Shown here: positions 21,642 to 32,843 of the stretch, piece by piece
Layout: each line of letters opens with the position of its first letter
How positions within the stretch are numbered: the first letter of the stretch is position 1
From: Erythrophleum ivorense
Lineage: Eukaryota > Streptophyta > Magnoliopsida > Fabales > Fabaceae
DNA length: 64,000 bases
NCBI GenBank assembly: GCA_026724425.1
Contig: JAIUCV010000394.1
Location: forward strand, 719,363 to 783,362
Reading direction: 5' to 3'
The notes under the pieces: generated by a model
Told to the model about the DNA's origin: nothing
Database searches by the model: none
Seen by the model: only the letters and a program-made list of their open reading frames with translations
Position numbers and translations under genes: made by a program

Positions 21642-22960
21642 TGTAACATCCGCGAACCAGAAAGTTGTGTTAGAGTTGGTATCAGACGACATTAGGGATT
21701 CGGGAGTCGATTACATACGCTCTTTGAGGTGCTAATCGAGGATTGACTGTACATGTTCTTGTTTGATTGTTGTACAGTTGGTTTAAGGTTCATTTATCTC
21801 GAAGAAAATGTGTGAAAAGCTTCTGAATGCTTAGTGTCGATCGACACCAAAGGGGTGTGTCGATCGACACCGGTTGAGAAATCAATTCCGGTTTAAGTCG
21901 ATTGCGCGTTCGATTGTGGTTTGAGTTGGTATGGTTGAGGGGTGTCGACCGACACCAAGGAAGGGTGTCGATCGACACCGGTTATTGTGAAATCGACCGG
22001 TTTGATTCAAGTCGGCTGGTTTTGTCCCGGTTAAGGGTTTGGAAGCCCTAAGTCGCGATTAAAACCCTGTGGCCGCGTGAAAAGGCTCAGTTTTCGAGGA
22101 GACACTTTTCAGAGGCGATTTTGGGAGATTTCTGAGGTTGGGAGGCTTGTTCTGAGGCTTTGGGTTGCTGTTCATCTTCTATTAATTCCTTCAAATCCTT
22201 TTCAAGGTGAGTGCGTGACTGTAGGTCCGTTATTCATTGGAGTTTGATTGATTTCGGTTTTGTTGATGAGTTTTCAAGTTGTTCTTGAGTTGTGGTCGAG
22301 TTTTATTGTTGTTTCATCGATGTGGGGGTTGAATCCCACGAAATTATGTGTTTATGCGATTTCCGTAGCTTTTGGTGTCTGTGCGTCGAGCTGGTGTCGA
22401 CCGACACTCGATGAGTGTCGATCGACACTCAGGAGGCTGGCGTCGATCGACACCATAGAGGTGTCGGTCGACACCGACCTGGGTGATCAGGAAACGTGGG
22501 TTTCCTGACAGGGAGTTTATATTGTTGAGCTTTGTTAATATTGTTGATTATTGTTGATGTATTGTCTAGTGTTTGACGTACTTGGCCTGTAGGTAGGGTG
22601 ATCCACTCACTAAGTATTTATGATAATACTTACGCATCTCTATTCCAATGTGATGCAGGTAACAACAATGTTCTTCCGCGGAAAGAGACCGAGAGAAGAG
22701 GATGATGAGATTATGAATTTGATATTGGCTATCTTGTTGTGGTTGACCAGGAATTCATCATGCTAGGGTGTTAGTCTTATTTCAATAATGTAGCAAACCT
22801 GGTGTTTAGGTTGCTTATTCTTTATTGGTTTATTGGTTATTGGTTTATTGGTTATTGGTTTATGGCTTTTGTTGAACTGATTATTGTTATTTAATATTAT
22901 TGATTTCTTTCGAGAATTTCCGCATTGATAAAAAAAAAAAAAAAAAGCTTGGTTGTTTCA
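21642..22960 (+). repeat. 5' LTR of older Tekay
   Basis: 1319 bp, starts TGTAACATCC and ends GGTTGTTTCA. It contains GTGTCGATCGACAC palindromes at about 21835-21870, 21945-21980 and 22395-22480, and an A run of about 17 before the end. Confidence 0.92.
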
Positions 22961-22963
22961 TTT

Positions 22964-22975
22964 TGGTATCAGAGC
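22964..22975 (+). other. PBS, initiator tRNA-Met
   Basis: TGGTATCAGAGC three bases after the 5' LTR, the standard primer site complementary to the initiator methionine tRNA. Confidence 0.9.
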
Positions 22976-23178
22976 GAATACGGTTTTAGGACTATTAGCA
23001 TTGGATGAATTGGAATATGTGTTTAATTGATTATGTGAGTTAGTCAGTTAGTGGTCTAGTCTCATCCTCTCGGTCTTCCAGTTTTCCGCGGTAAGTGAGT
23101 TGGATATTTGGGGTGTTGTGTTTTGCGTTTGTGTGTTGACTTTGCTCATTTTTATGTACTTGGTGGTAGTGCAGAGAG

Positions 23179-24575
23179 ATGGATGCAGGTCCTGGTCGTG
23201 GCCGTGGTCGTGGTCGCGGTGCAGCCCGTGGGGGCAGAGGAGCTGGTCGCGGTGGGCGAGCAGCGGGTCGTGGAGGTCGGGGTGCTGGTCGTGGTGTGCC
23301 AGAGGTTGAGGTCTCAGTGGAGAGTACAGCGCCGAGTGGGGCGGCAGCGTCGGTGATACAGTCAGTTTCGTTGGACGGTGGGGATAACTCAGGTGCCAGT
23401 GGTGGCGCAGGAGCTGGAGCGGTTCCCGGTGGGGGCGCTGCTTTAGCTCAGGGAGAGTTGATAGTGGGGCTACTGACGCAGTTGTTGGCACGTCTTCCTC
23501 AGGCAGTTCCACAGCAGGCTCCGGTTGCACCTCCAGCGTCCGGGGCACAGGTTGGTGCCGGGGCACAGGTTGGTGCCGGGGCACAGGTTGGTGCCGGTTT
23601 CGTTGAGCAGCAGCAAGCTGCGGGGCAGCAGGGTGTTGCGGTTGGGTATTCGCCTTATCGTGAGATGATGAGGGAGATGCAGAGGATTGACACGCCGATG
23701 TTTGAGGGCGGTGTTACTCCAGAGCAGGCTGACGAGTGGCGTCAGAGGTTAGAGAGGAACTTCGATTCAGTTCGTTGTCCAGAGCAGTTTCAGGTTGAGT
23801 TGGCAGTGCACTACCTTGGAGGTGATGCACATTTGTGGTGGAGGTCTGTTAGGACCCGGAGAGAGGTTTGGACTTGGGTCGACTTCGTTGAGGAGTTCAA
23901 CCACAAGTTTTTCCCTCAGGAGGCTCGTGACAGACTGCAGTTGAGGTTTTTGGACTTGACTCAGGGTGAGAGGTCTGTTCGAGAGTACGATTCAGAGTTG
24001 TGCAGGTTGGTGGTTCATTCTGGTGGTGAGCTGATTAGTGAGCGGGCTTTGATGTCGAGGTTTCTTCAGGGACTTCGGAGGAACATCAGGACTCAGTGCA
24101 GAGGTGCTATGTACCACACTAGAGCCGGATTAGTGGAGTTGGCAGCTTCCATTGAGGAGGATTTGCATGAGCCGGTGAGTTCGGCAGTGGTACCAGCTGT
24201 AGTTGCTTCTGCTACCCATCCTCGGGGCCAGCAGCAGCATCAGCAGCGTAGAGGTTTCAGTTCTGGTCATGGCAGGGGCGGAAGAGGAGATATCTGCTAG
24301 TAACCCGAGTACGGGTGGTTGCTTTGGCTGTGGGAGTTTGGATCACCTAGTTGCTACGTGCCCCAAGAGGGCGGGATCCAGAGAGACTTCAGTGTGCTTC
24401 TATGGGCATATCAAGCCCATGTGTCCCAAGTTGAAGCAGAGGGCAGTGGCAGCAGCGATTCAGCCGTTGGCTATTCAGTCAGCAGCTCAGATTGCAGCGT
24501 TGCAGTCAGGTGGGGCGCCGAGGGTTTATACTCCGGCAGAGGTGGGCCAGACCAGTCAGTCATGCCAGATCACAG
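23179..24575 (+). pseudogene. Older Tekay gag, frameshifted
   Basis: ATG at 23179. An Arg-Gly-rich N-terminus (RGRGRGRGAARGGRGAGR) is followed by three AQVGAG repeats, then the gag core (YREMMREMQRIDTPMF to FVEEFNHKFFPQEARDRLQL, residues about 155-270). Compared with the copy at 48940, 29 bp net are lost near 24280, which ends the first frame at 24300. The rest continues in another frame with one CCHC knuckle (CFGCGSLDHLVATC); the second knuckle has lost four residues and reads CFYGHIKPMC. Confidence 0.85.
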
Positions 24576-24689
24576 GTAAAATCTTGACTCAGACTTTTAA
24601 GTTCTTAAAGGTAGAATTTTGGTGTGGTCTATTTCTGTTATTTTACTGTGATAGAGTTAGAGGTTCTCAACACTTGTGGATGTGTGTAG
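24576..24689 (+). other. Intron-like gag-pol spacer
   Basis: Begins GTAAAATC and ends TGTGTAG, 114 nt, with a CTCAAC branch-point-like site about 20 nt before the end. Removing it joins gag and protease in frame (ITG|TLLVGG). In this copy the unspliced reading is also open. The same 114-nt segment is at 52257-52370. Confidence 0.5.
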
Positions 24690-27119
24690 GGACCTTGTTA
24701 GTTGGCGGTTTTGAGTCTCACGTGTTGTTTGACTCGGGAGCATCTAACTGCTTCATTACTCCGGAGAGAGCTGAGAGTAGTGGTATTCGGAGTAGCGAGG
24801 GCGAGGCTTCAGGCTTTGTCAAGGTGGCCGGTGGTGGTTTTCTGGCTACTTCGGGCAGAGCTAGAGCAGTGGATGTGCAGATTGCGGGGCAGTCTATGCC
24901 AGCGGATTTGGTCATCAGTCCAGTGGAGCTGTATGACGTGATTTTGGGGATGGACTGGTTATCTTTATACCGAGTTCATATGGATTGCTACAGAGGTAGA
25001 GTTGTGTCTGAGCGGGATGCAGGGAAGTTGGTTTATCAGGGAGTGAGACCGACTTCGGGGAGTATAGTGATCTCAGCTATTCAGCCAGAGCAGTTGTTAG
25101 AGCGGGGCTGCGAGGCCTATTTGGCGACGATTACTATGACATAGTCCAGTGGTGAGGTGGTTTTACAGGATATTCAGGTTGTCCAGGATTTTGAGGATGT
25201 ATTTCGGTCGCTGAAGGGATTGCCACCATCTCGGTCAGATCCTTTCACGATTGAATTAGAGCTCGGGACAGCTCCGATATCAAAGACACCTTACAGGATG
25301 GCTCCAGCAGAGATGGCAGAGCTGAAGAAGCAGCTAGAGGACCTTTTGAGTAAAGGGTTCATCAGACCTAGTGTTTCGCCGTGGGGAGCACCAGTGTTGT
25401 TTGTGAAGAAGAAGGATGGCAGGTTTCGGTTGTGCATTGATTATCGGGGACTTAACCGAGTCACAGTGAAGAACAGGTACCCACTTCCGAGGATCGATGA
25501 GTTGTTGGATCAGTTGAGAGGTGCTACTTGGTTCTCTAAGATTGACTTAACATCGGGATATCATCAGATCCCGATAGATGAGGCAGATGTTCGCAAGACG
25601 GCGTTCAGGACGAGGTATGGGCATTTTGAGTTTGTGGTCATGCCTTTTGGTTTGACTAATGCGCCGGCAGCTTTCATGAGATTGATGAACGACGTGTTCA
25701 GGGAGTTTCTGGATGTGTTCGTTATCATTTTCATAGATGATATTTTGGTATATTCGAGGAGTCCAGAGGGGCATGCGACGCATTTGAGGCTTGTGTTGGA
25801 GAAGCTTCGAGAGCATAAGATGTTTGCTAAGTTGAGCAAGTGCAGCTTTTGGCAGAGGGAGATGGGTTTTCTTGGCCATATTGTTTCTGCAGAGGGAGTT
25901 TCTGTGGATCCGGCTAAGATTGAGGCCATCAGAGATTGGCCTAGACCGAGTAGTGGTACCGAGATCAGGAGTTTTCTGGGTTTAGCAGGCTACTACAGGA
26001 GGTTCGTCAAGGGGTTTGCGAGTATGTCTCAGCCGATGACGAGGTTGACTGGCAAGGATGTGCCGTTTGTGTGGTCGCATGAGTGCGATGAGAGCTTTGT
26101 GAAGCTCAAGGATATGTTGTACACCAGTGTTGGCGTTACCCGATCCGGGGAAGCCATATGTAGTGTACATAGATGCTTCAAGAGTAGGGCTTGGTTGTGT
26201 TTTGATGCAGGAGGGCAGAGTGATTGCCTATGCTTCGAGACAGTTGCAGGGCAGTGAGCGTAACCGTCCTACGCATGATCTTGAGTTGGGAGCAGTGGTT
26301 TTTGCGCTCAAGATTTGGAGGTCTTATTTGTATGGTGGTAGAGTGCAGATCTTTACAGATCACAAGAGTCTACAGCATATCTTTACTCAGCCTTTGCTGA
26401 ATGCGAGGCAGACGCGTTGGGTGGAGTTTCTGGCAGACTATGACCTGGATATTGTTTATCATCCGGGCAAGGCCCATTTGGTGGCAAATACTTTGATTCG
26501 ACGGAGGGTTGATTCAGATAGAGAGCGTGGTGTTGAGGCTTTGGTCAGCGAGATTAGTACATTGCGTCTTTGTGCTATTTCAGAGTAGCCTTTGGGTTTG
26601 GAGGCAGCTGATCAGGCAGATTTACTCAGTAGGATCAGAGTGGCTCAGCAGAGTGATCAGAGTTTGGTTGATGCTTCGCAGACGGTTGGTTCTGAGTATC
26701 AGGTCTCTTCGAATGGGACTATCTTGGTTCGTGGCCGAGTTTGTGTGCCCAAGGATGTGGAGTTGAGACAGGAGGTTTTGAGAGAGGCTCATTCGAGCAA
26801 GTTTTCGATTCATCCGGGTGCGACCAAGATGTACCGTGACCTCAAACGGTATTATCATTGGGTTGGGATGAAGAGGGATGTAGCAGATTGGGTTGCGAGG
26901 TGCAACACTTGTTCTTTGGTCAAGGCAGAGCATCAGGTGCCTAGTGGTCTTTTGCAGAGTTTACCTATTCCAGAGTGGAAGTGGGACATGATCACTATGG
27001 ATTTTGTTGTGGGATTGCCTATCTCACGAACATTCGATGCTATTTGGGTCATTGTGGATCGCTTGACCAAGTCAGCACATTTCTTGGCCATCAAGAAGAT
27101 AGATGGAGCAGCTTTCTAG
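24690..27119 (+). pseudogene. Older Tekay pol, broken
   Basis: Protease LFDSGASNCFI at about 24728. A TAG replaces GAG at 25142-25144. Reverse transcriptase follows (YRGLNRVTVKNRYPLPRI; catalytic IIFIDDILVYS near 25730). A small deletion near 26118 shifts the frame in the RNase H, which resumes in another frame (YIDASRVGLGCVLMQ). A second TAG is near 26586. The integrase HHCC zinc finger is present (26810-26920), but the frame ends after KKIDGAAF at 27119, where about 950 bp coding the rest of integrase and the chromodomain are deleted relative to 54801-55745. Confidence 0.88.
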
Positions 27120-27655
27120 TTTTGTTTTTGGTTTTTGTTGTTGTTGGTTTTCGATTTATGTATTTTCGTTTCGTTGTACGATATACATTTTTGGAGTTGT
27201 ATGAGATGGAGTTTTGCCTCATATTTTGGTTTCGCGTTTTGGATGTTACAAGTTTCTTTGGCCGGTGGGGTCATTGAAAGTTTTTGGTCATATGTTGATA
27301 CGCGTTTCAGTATTATTACTCGTTATATCTAGAGGCGGTGGGCCTTTAGAGTAGACGGTGGGTCTACTTTTGTTGGGACGGTGGGTGCCCGGCAGACTTA
27401 TATTGGGGGTCGCTACCTCGGTATGAGTTGTTTTCGTGACGGTGGGTCACGGTTTGGATACTGTGGCGGTGGGCCGCAGTATAGATATTGTGGCAGTGGG
27501 CCGCAATATGGATATCGTGACGGTGGGTTACAGTATTGAGAGTAATAATATCTTGAAACATGCGTATAACATAGGACTAAAAAGTGAGTTTTTGAGGTCT
27601 TGGAGAGATGTTTGTGTTGGGATTCGAGGACGAATCCAGTTTAGTGGGGGAGAAT
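27120..27655 (+). other. Older Tekay 3' untranslated region and PPT
   Basis: Non-coding tail with imperfect units of about 33 bp containing ACGGTGGGTC/GCGGTGGGCC (27340-27540), then the polypurine tract TTAGTGGGGGAGAAT ending at 27655 against the 3' LTR. Confidence 0.75.
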
Positions 27656-28969
27656 TGTAACATCCGCGAACAAGAAAGTTGTGTTAGAGTTGTTATCGGA
27701 CGACATTAGGGATTCGGGAGTCGATTACATACGCTCTTTGAGGTGCGAATCGAGGATTGATTGTACATGTTCTTGTTTGATTGTTGTACAGTTGGTTTAA
27801 GGTTCATTTATCTCGAAGAAAATGTGTGAAAAGCTTCTGAATGCTTAGTGTCGATCGACACCAAAGGGGTGTGTCGATCGACACCGGTTGAGAAATCAAT
27901 TCCGGTTTAAGTCGATTGCGCGTTTGATTGTGGTTTGAGTTGGTATGGTCGATGAGGGGTGTCGACCGACACCAAGGAAGGGTGTCGATCGACACCGGTT
28001 ATTGTGAAATCGACCGGTTTTTGGCTGGTTTTGTCCCGGTTAAGGGTTTGGAAGCCCTAAGTCGCGATTAAAACCCTGTGGCCGCGTGAAAAGGCTCAGT
28101 TTTCGAGGAGACACTTTTCAGAGGCGATTTTGGGAGATTTCTGAGGTTGGGAGGCTTGTTCTGAGGCTTTGGGTTGCTGTTCATCTTCTATTCCTTCCTT
28201 CGAATCCTTTTCAAGGTGAGTGCGTGACTGTAGGTCCGTTATTCATTGGAGTTTGATTGATTTCGGTTTTGTTGATGAGTTTTTGAGTTGTTCTTGAGTT
28301 GTGGTCGAGTTTTATTGTTGTTTGATCGATGTGGTGGTTGAATCCCACGAAATTATGTGTTTATTCGATTTCCGTAGATTTTGGTGTCTGGGCGTCGAGC
28401 TGGTGTCGACCGACACTCGATGAGTGTCGATCGACACTCAGGAGGTTGGCGTCGGTCGACACCATAGAGGTGTCGGTCGACACCGACCTGGGTGATCAGG
28501 AAACGTGGGTTTCCTGACAGTGAGTTTATATTGTTGAGCTTTGTTAATGTTGTTGATTATTGTTGATGTATTGTCTGGTGTTTGACGTACTTGGCCTGTA
28601 GGCAGGATGATCCACTCACTAAGTATTTATGATAATACTTACGCATCTCTATTCCAATGTGATGCAGCTAACAGCAATGTTCTTCCGCGGAAAGAGACCG
28701 AGAGAAGAGGATGATGAGATTAGGAATTTGATATTGGCTATCTTGTTGTGGTTGACCAGGAATTCATCATGCTAGGGTGTTAGTCTTATTTCAATAATGT
28801 AGCAAACCTGGTGTTTAGGTTGCTTATTCTTTATTGGTTTATTGGTTATTGGTTTATTGGTTATTGGTTTATGGCTTTTGTTGAACTGATTATTGTTATT
28901 TAATATTATTGATTTCTTCCGAGAATTGCCGCATTGATAAAAAAAAAAAAAAAAAGCTTGGTTGTTTCA
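27656..28969 (+). repeat. 3' LTR of older Tekay
   Basis: 1314 bp, direct repeat of 21642-22960. It lacks a GATTCAAGTCGGCT-type segment near 28020 and carries scattered substitutions. Confidence 0.92.
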
Positions 28970-29835
28970 TAGCCGACCACCTGTCAAGGCTCAGGATAGA
29001 TGAACCAGTCCCCATAGATGATTCACTACCCGAGGAGCAACTGCTTTTGGTAAAGACCCTGAACCAAAGCATCTACTTGGCCAAGAAGCTCGAAGAGATC
29101 AAAGCAATAGAAGAAAAGGCAGCCCCCTGGTATGCAGATTTCGCCAACTATTTAGCTTGTGGTGAAGCACCAACAGACCTGAGCCCATATCAGCGGAATA
29201 AATTTTTTAGGGACATATCCCATTACTTCTGGGACGAGCCATACTTGTTCAAGAGAGGATCAGATGGGCTATTCAGAAGATGTGTTGCTCAAGAGGAAGT
29301 CAATGGAATCCTACAGCACTGCCATGGCTCCAGTTATGGTGGGCATTTCGCGACCTTCAAAACCGCAACAAAATTTCTCCAAGCTGGATTCTGGTGGCCC
29401 AGCTTGTTCAAGGATGCTCACGACTTCATCCAGCAGTGTGATCGGTGTCAGAGAGGGGAACATCACTAAGAGGAATGAGATGCCCCATAACCCAATCCTG
29501 GAGGTTGAAGTATTCGATGTGTGGGGTATTGACTTCATGGGACCTTTCAACCCAACCTCCTATGGAAACGCCTACATCCTTGTTGCTGTGGATTATGTTT
29601 CCAAGTGGGTAGAAGCAGTAGCTTGTCCAACTAATGACGCCAAGATGGTGATTAAATTGTTCAAGAATATCATCTTCCCTAGATATGGTGTACCCAGGGT
29701 TGTGATAAGCGATGGAGGCAGCCATTTCATTAACAAAGTGTTTGAAAACCTGCTGAAGAAGTATGGGGTTAAGCACAAGGTCGCCACCCCATATCATCCC
29801 CAAACCAGTGGTCAGGTTGAGGTTTCGAACAAGTA
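28970..29835 (+). pseudogene. Athila integrase, N-terminal and core parts
   Basis: After the Tekay insertion the Athila pol resumes as ADHLSRLRID. The HHCC zinc finger spans about 29310-29455 (HGSSYGGH ... CDRC). A one-base frameshift at about 29450 sends the frame to a stop at 29467; the core continues in the next frame with WGIDFMGPF, VVISDGGSHF and YHPQTSGQVE, which hold the DDE triad. A TAG follows at about 29833-29835. Confidence 0.85.
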
Positions 29836-30564
29836 GATCAAGGGATCCTCAGGACAATAGTGGGAGTGACTAAGAAGGACTGGGCAGCTAAGCTTGATGA
29901 CGCACTCTGGGCCTACAGAACAGCTTACAAAACGCCAATAGAGAGAACTCCCTTCTCGCTGCTGTATGGGAAGTCTTGTCACTTGCCAGTTGAACTTGAG
30001 TATAAAGCACTTTGGGCAATCAAGTTGCTGAACTTTGACATCAGAACAGCTCAAGAAAAAAGAGAGGTGGATCTGCATGAGCTTGAGGAAATGAGGCTAG
30101 ATGCATATGAAAGCTCTAAGATCTATAAGGAGAGAACCAAGGCCTTCCATGACAAGAAAATCCTACCAAAAGTCTTCAAAGAAGGGGATAATGCCTTGCT
30201 CTTCAACTCCCAGCTCAAGCTGTTCCCAAGGAAACTTAAGTCACGCTGGTCTGGTCCGTTTAAGGTCAAGGAGGTTCTGCCTTACGGAGCCCTCACATTG
30301 CTCAATCAGAATGGTGACGAATTTACAGTAAATGGCCAGAGGCTCAAACCGTACTTGGGGAACGAAATTGTAGGAGGAGGAGTTTCGACTCTTCTACATG
30401 ACCCTCCCCCAAGCCTAAAAGGTCTGAAGAGTCAAGCTATGAGACTTAAAACAATCTCACTTGGGAGGAAATCCCATGCCTATCGCTGTACATATTTCTT
30501 TATCTCTATTTGTTTTGACGTTTTCTCCCCCAGGTCTATAGAAAAAAAGGGAGAGAAAGTTTGA
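29836..30564 (+). pseudogene. Athila integrase C-terminal part
   Basis: A one-base loss near 29848 changes frame again. The remaining frame has the Athila-typical DALWAYRTAYKTPI and PFSLLYGKSCHLPVELEYKA, then SRWSGPFKV near 30245 and a tail. No chromodomain, as expected for this lineage. Confidence 0.8.
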
Positions 30565-31295
30565 TCAGTCCGCACTGCAACTTGACCATTTTGCTCAAGA
30601 TACATGAGGGCAACGGTTTTGGGGAACGGTTTTTACCAACCCCTGAACGTTACCACGTAAGCCCACTTATTTCTCCTTTGGCGACCCATTAGTAGGTTCG
30701 AATTTAATTTAGCGATTTTGTTTAAGAAAGGGAAAGTGGGAGAGAAAAAGAAGGAGGCGGTTTTCATTTATTGAGCATTATCGATTGGACAGTTTTATTT
30801 AAAATCGTGTCCGTCCGATCTCCTCGCCCCACCCCTCTCTCCTACTTTACCTTTCTTAAACTCCTAAATCCCTAATCTCTCTCTCACGCTCCATAACTAG
30901 AAACCTTTTCCCTTCTCGTTTTCTCTCTAAGCACTCTCATCTTGTTCATCACAATTAATCTCAATCTCTTTTTCCAAACTTCAAGCGGTAAGCATCTAAC
31001 TCTTAAAAAGGGATTGTTGTATGATTTGTATTTTAGAGATGTTTAGGGTGGAGATTTTCGTTTCCCGAGAGAGAGATAGTTCGATTTGACCATCGATTCC
31101 TACTTGCATGTATCTTTTTCTTGTTGAATCTAGGGGTTTGTGAGCTTATTTTGACTGCTATGAATTGATTTGAAGTCGGTTGAATCTCATTGCTTGTTTT
31201 TCGATTCTAGAGACCGCTACTTTTCTCGCTTTGCATGTGTCGGAGTTTGCCTAATCCAAACTTCTCTTGTGAGTTTTGATCCATTTTTGCAGAAC
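30565..31295 (+). other. Athila leader before ORF-1
   Basis: About 730 bp non-coding, with a CT-rich stretch near 30830-30980. It ends TTTTTGCAG at 31284-31292, four bases before the ORF-1 ATG, which fits a 3' splice site for a subgenomic env-position mRNA. The splice is inference. Confidence 0.5.
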
Positions 31296-32843
31296 ATGAC
31301 TACCACAAGGGGAAAGATTGCAAGAGCGGTGGCTAAAAAGGCTCAGGGCAAGAAACCGGCCGTTGAAGACGATGGCGGAAGCAAAGTCAAGGATTCCGGG
31401 TCAACCCGCGTCCGCGCGAAGGAGTACCGGTCCATTTTCCGTCAGATGGTGTTCGTGGGGACCCGATACCCCGACCAAGATGCAATGGAGAGTCTGGGGA
31501 TTCTCGATGATTGCCAAGAAGTTTTCGACATGATGGAGCTCGACAAGTTCATGTCGATGACGTACCCGACCTATAGAAATCCGACGATTGACTTCCTTTC
31601 GTCTCTAAAGGTCCACCATTACGAGCCCGAGGAAGTTACACCGGCGGGAGAAGGGAGTGGCTTCATCACCTTCATGATCAAGAAAGATAAGCACCGAGTG
31701 ACTTTCACCGATCTTGAAGAAGTCTACGGGTTCTCCCACAAGGACGGGAGGCAACTGACCACGACAATCACCAAGGAGGAGACCGACGCTCTCTGGGAGA
31801 CAATTGCACAAGGAAAGTTCAGGTTGAGCACGGCGAAGAGCGCACACATACGGAGTCCGGTCCTGCGCTACGTCCACAAAGCTCTAGCCCACACCTTCTT
31901 TGCAAGGAGAGACACCGGCAACGTCACCGAGAGGGAGCTGGAAATGATCAACTCAGGCGTTTACTACTCTTTGGACCTGCTGAGCAACGGGAAGGCTATG
32001 GTAGGCGACAACTCCAATTCCAGCCTTGTCGCGCACCTGATAAAAAGCTTCATGGGGTACAAAGACTGGGCACTCACTTTGGACAAGATGGGAAAGGCAA
32101 AGGTTGGACAAGTCAGTGTTGGAGGAGTCATCACGCCAATTTTGGTACACTGCGGAGTTGAGCTCGGAGAGCCAGACTTTCCAGCCCAGTTTATGAACCT
32201 CTCCTACTTACGCAAGATTCACTTTCTCAGGGCCGAAGAAGTTGAAGGGAAGTTCATCTACACATACGCTCACCATGATTTTCCCGTAGCTCATACCCTC
32301 TTGCCCAACAAAGCCTTGACAGCCATCGAAGTGAAGGGCAACATCGAGTTCGAGCTCCCCTTTGGTGCGCTCTATGATCCGACCCCTGGAGCACAGCAAC
32401 CCGCATACTCAGATGACGAACCGATGCACATGGGAGAAGAAGCTGCTCACACGGATCAAGACGAGGTCCCCGAAGAATACTTAACCAGCGAGTTCCACTT
32501 TGAGCCATACCATGCCTCCGGGAAAAACGTCGCCCTGAACGCAGCACACAAGCACATCAACCTGCTGCAACAGTGGAACAAGTGGCAGGACAAGACGATC
32601 CAGAAGCTGGTCAAAACGGTCAAACAGCTGACTACTCAACTCCGGAACATAGCCCCGTGCACACCTCCACCGCAAGAGAGCTACTCCGATAGCGAGGTCA
32701 ACCGCGACGCTCAGGCAAAACCACAAATCGCTCCTCCAGCCGAAGCAGTTCCATCCGCTCCAAGGAAGCGAAAGGCGTCACGGTCTCCATCTCTAGCACG
32801 TTCTTCGGATGAATTAATCTCATCCGACTCCGCTGAATTATAA
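31296..32843 (+). CDS. ATHILA ORF-1 (env-position) protein
   Basis: 515 codons with no stops. The start is chosen at 31296 (MTTTRGKIARAV) because a TTTTTGCAG acceptor precedes it; an open stretch begins 126 nt upstream. The body (residues about 45-370) matches the ATHILA ORF-1 family known from Arabidopsis. The C-terminal third is a helical segment (NLLQQWNKWQDKTIQKLVK) followed by a Pro/Ser-rich tail with a nuclear-localisation-like RKRKASR. No signal peptide or clear membrane segment is seen. Function is unknown. It is the only fully open gene of this decayed element. Confidence 0.85.
   Translation: MTTTRGKIARAVAKKAQGKKPAVEDDGGSKVKDSGSTRVRAKEYRSIFRQMVFVGTRYPDQDAMESLGILDDCQEVFDMMELDKFMSMTYPTYRNPTIDFLSSLKVHHYEPEEVTPAGEGSGFITFMIKKDKHRVTFTDLEEVYGFSHKDGRQLTTTITKEETDALWETIAQGKFRLSTAKSAHIRSPVLRYVHKALAHTFFARRDTGNVTERELEMINSGVYYSLDLLSNGKAMVGDNSNSSLVAHLIKSFMGYKDWALTLDKMGKAKVGQVSVGGVITPILVHCGVELGEPDFPAQFMNLSYLRKIHFLRAEEVEGKFIYTYAHHDFPVAHTLLPNKALTAIEVKGNIEFELPFGALYDPTPGAQQPAYSDDEPMHMGEEAAHTDQDEVPEEYLTSEFHFEPYHASGKNVALNAAHKHINLLQQWNKWQDKTIQKLVKTVKQLTTQLRNIAPCTPPPQESYSDSEVNRDAQAKPQIAPPAEAVPSAPRKRKASRSPSLARSSDELISSDSAEL

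Larger units (their letters stand above)
21642..28969 (+). mobile_element. Older Tekay chromovirus, defective
   Basis: Inserted in the Athila pol. TSD TAGCA (21637-21641) versus TAGCC (28970-28974): one mismatch, and the right copy keeps the Athila reading frame. LTRs are 1319 and 1314 bp with roughly 25-30 differences seen by eye, so it is clearly older than the copy at 48940. The tRNA-iMet PBS and purine tract are present. gag has a 29-bp net deletion, pol has at least two GAG-to-TAG stops and one frameshift, and the integrase C-terminus and chromodomain are deleted. Confidence 0.92.

Noticed and set aside
25547..25929. Minus-strand ORFs opposite Tekay pol (also 53015-53560)
   Set aside because: Shadow frames opposite conserved reverse transcriptase codons.
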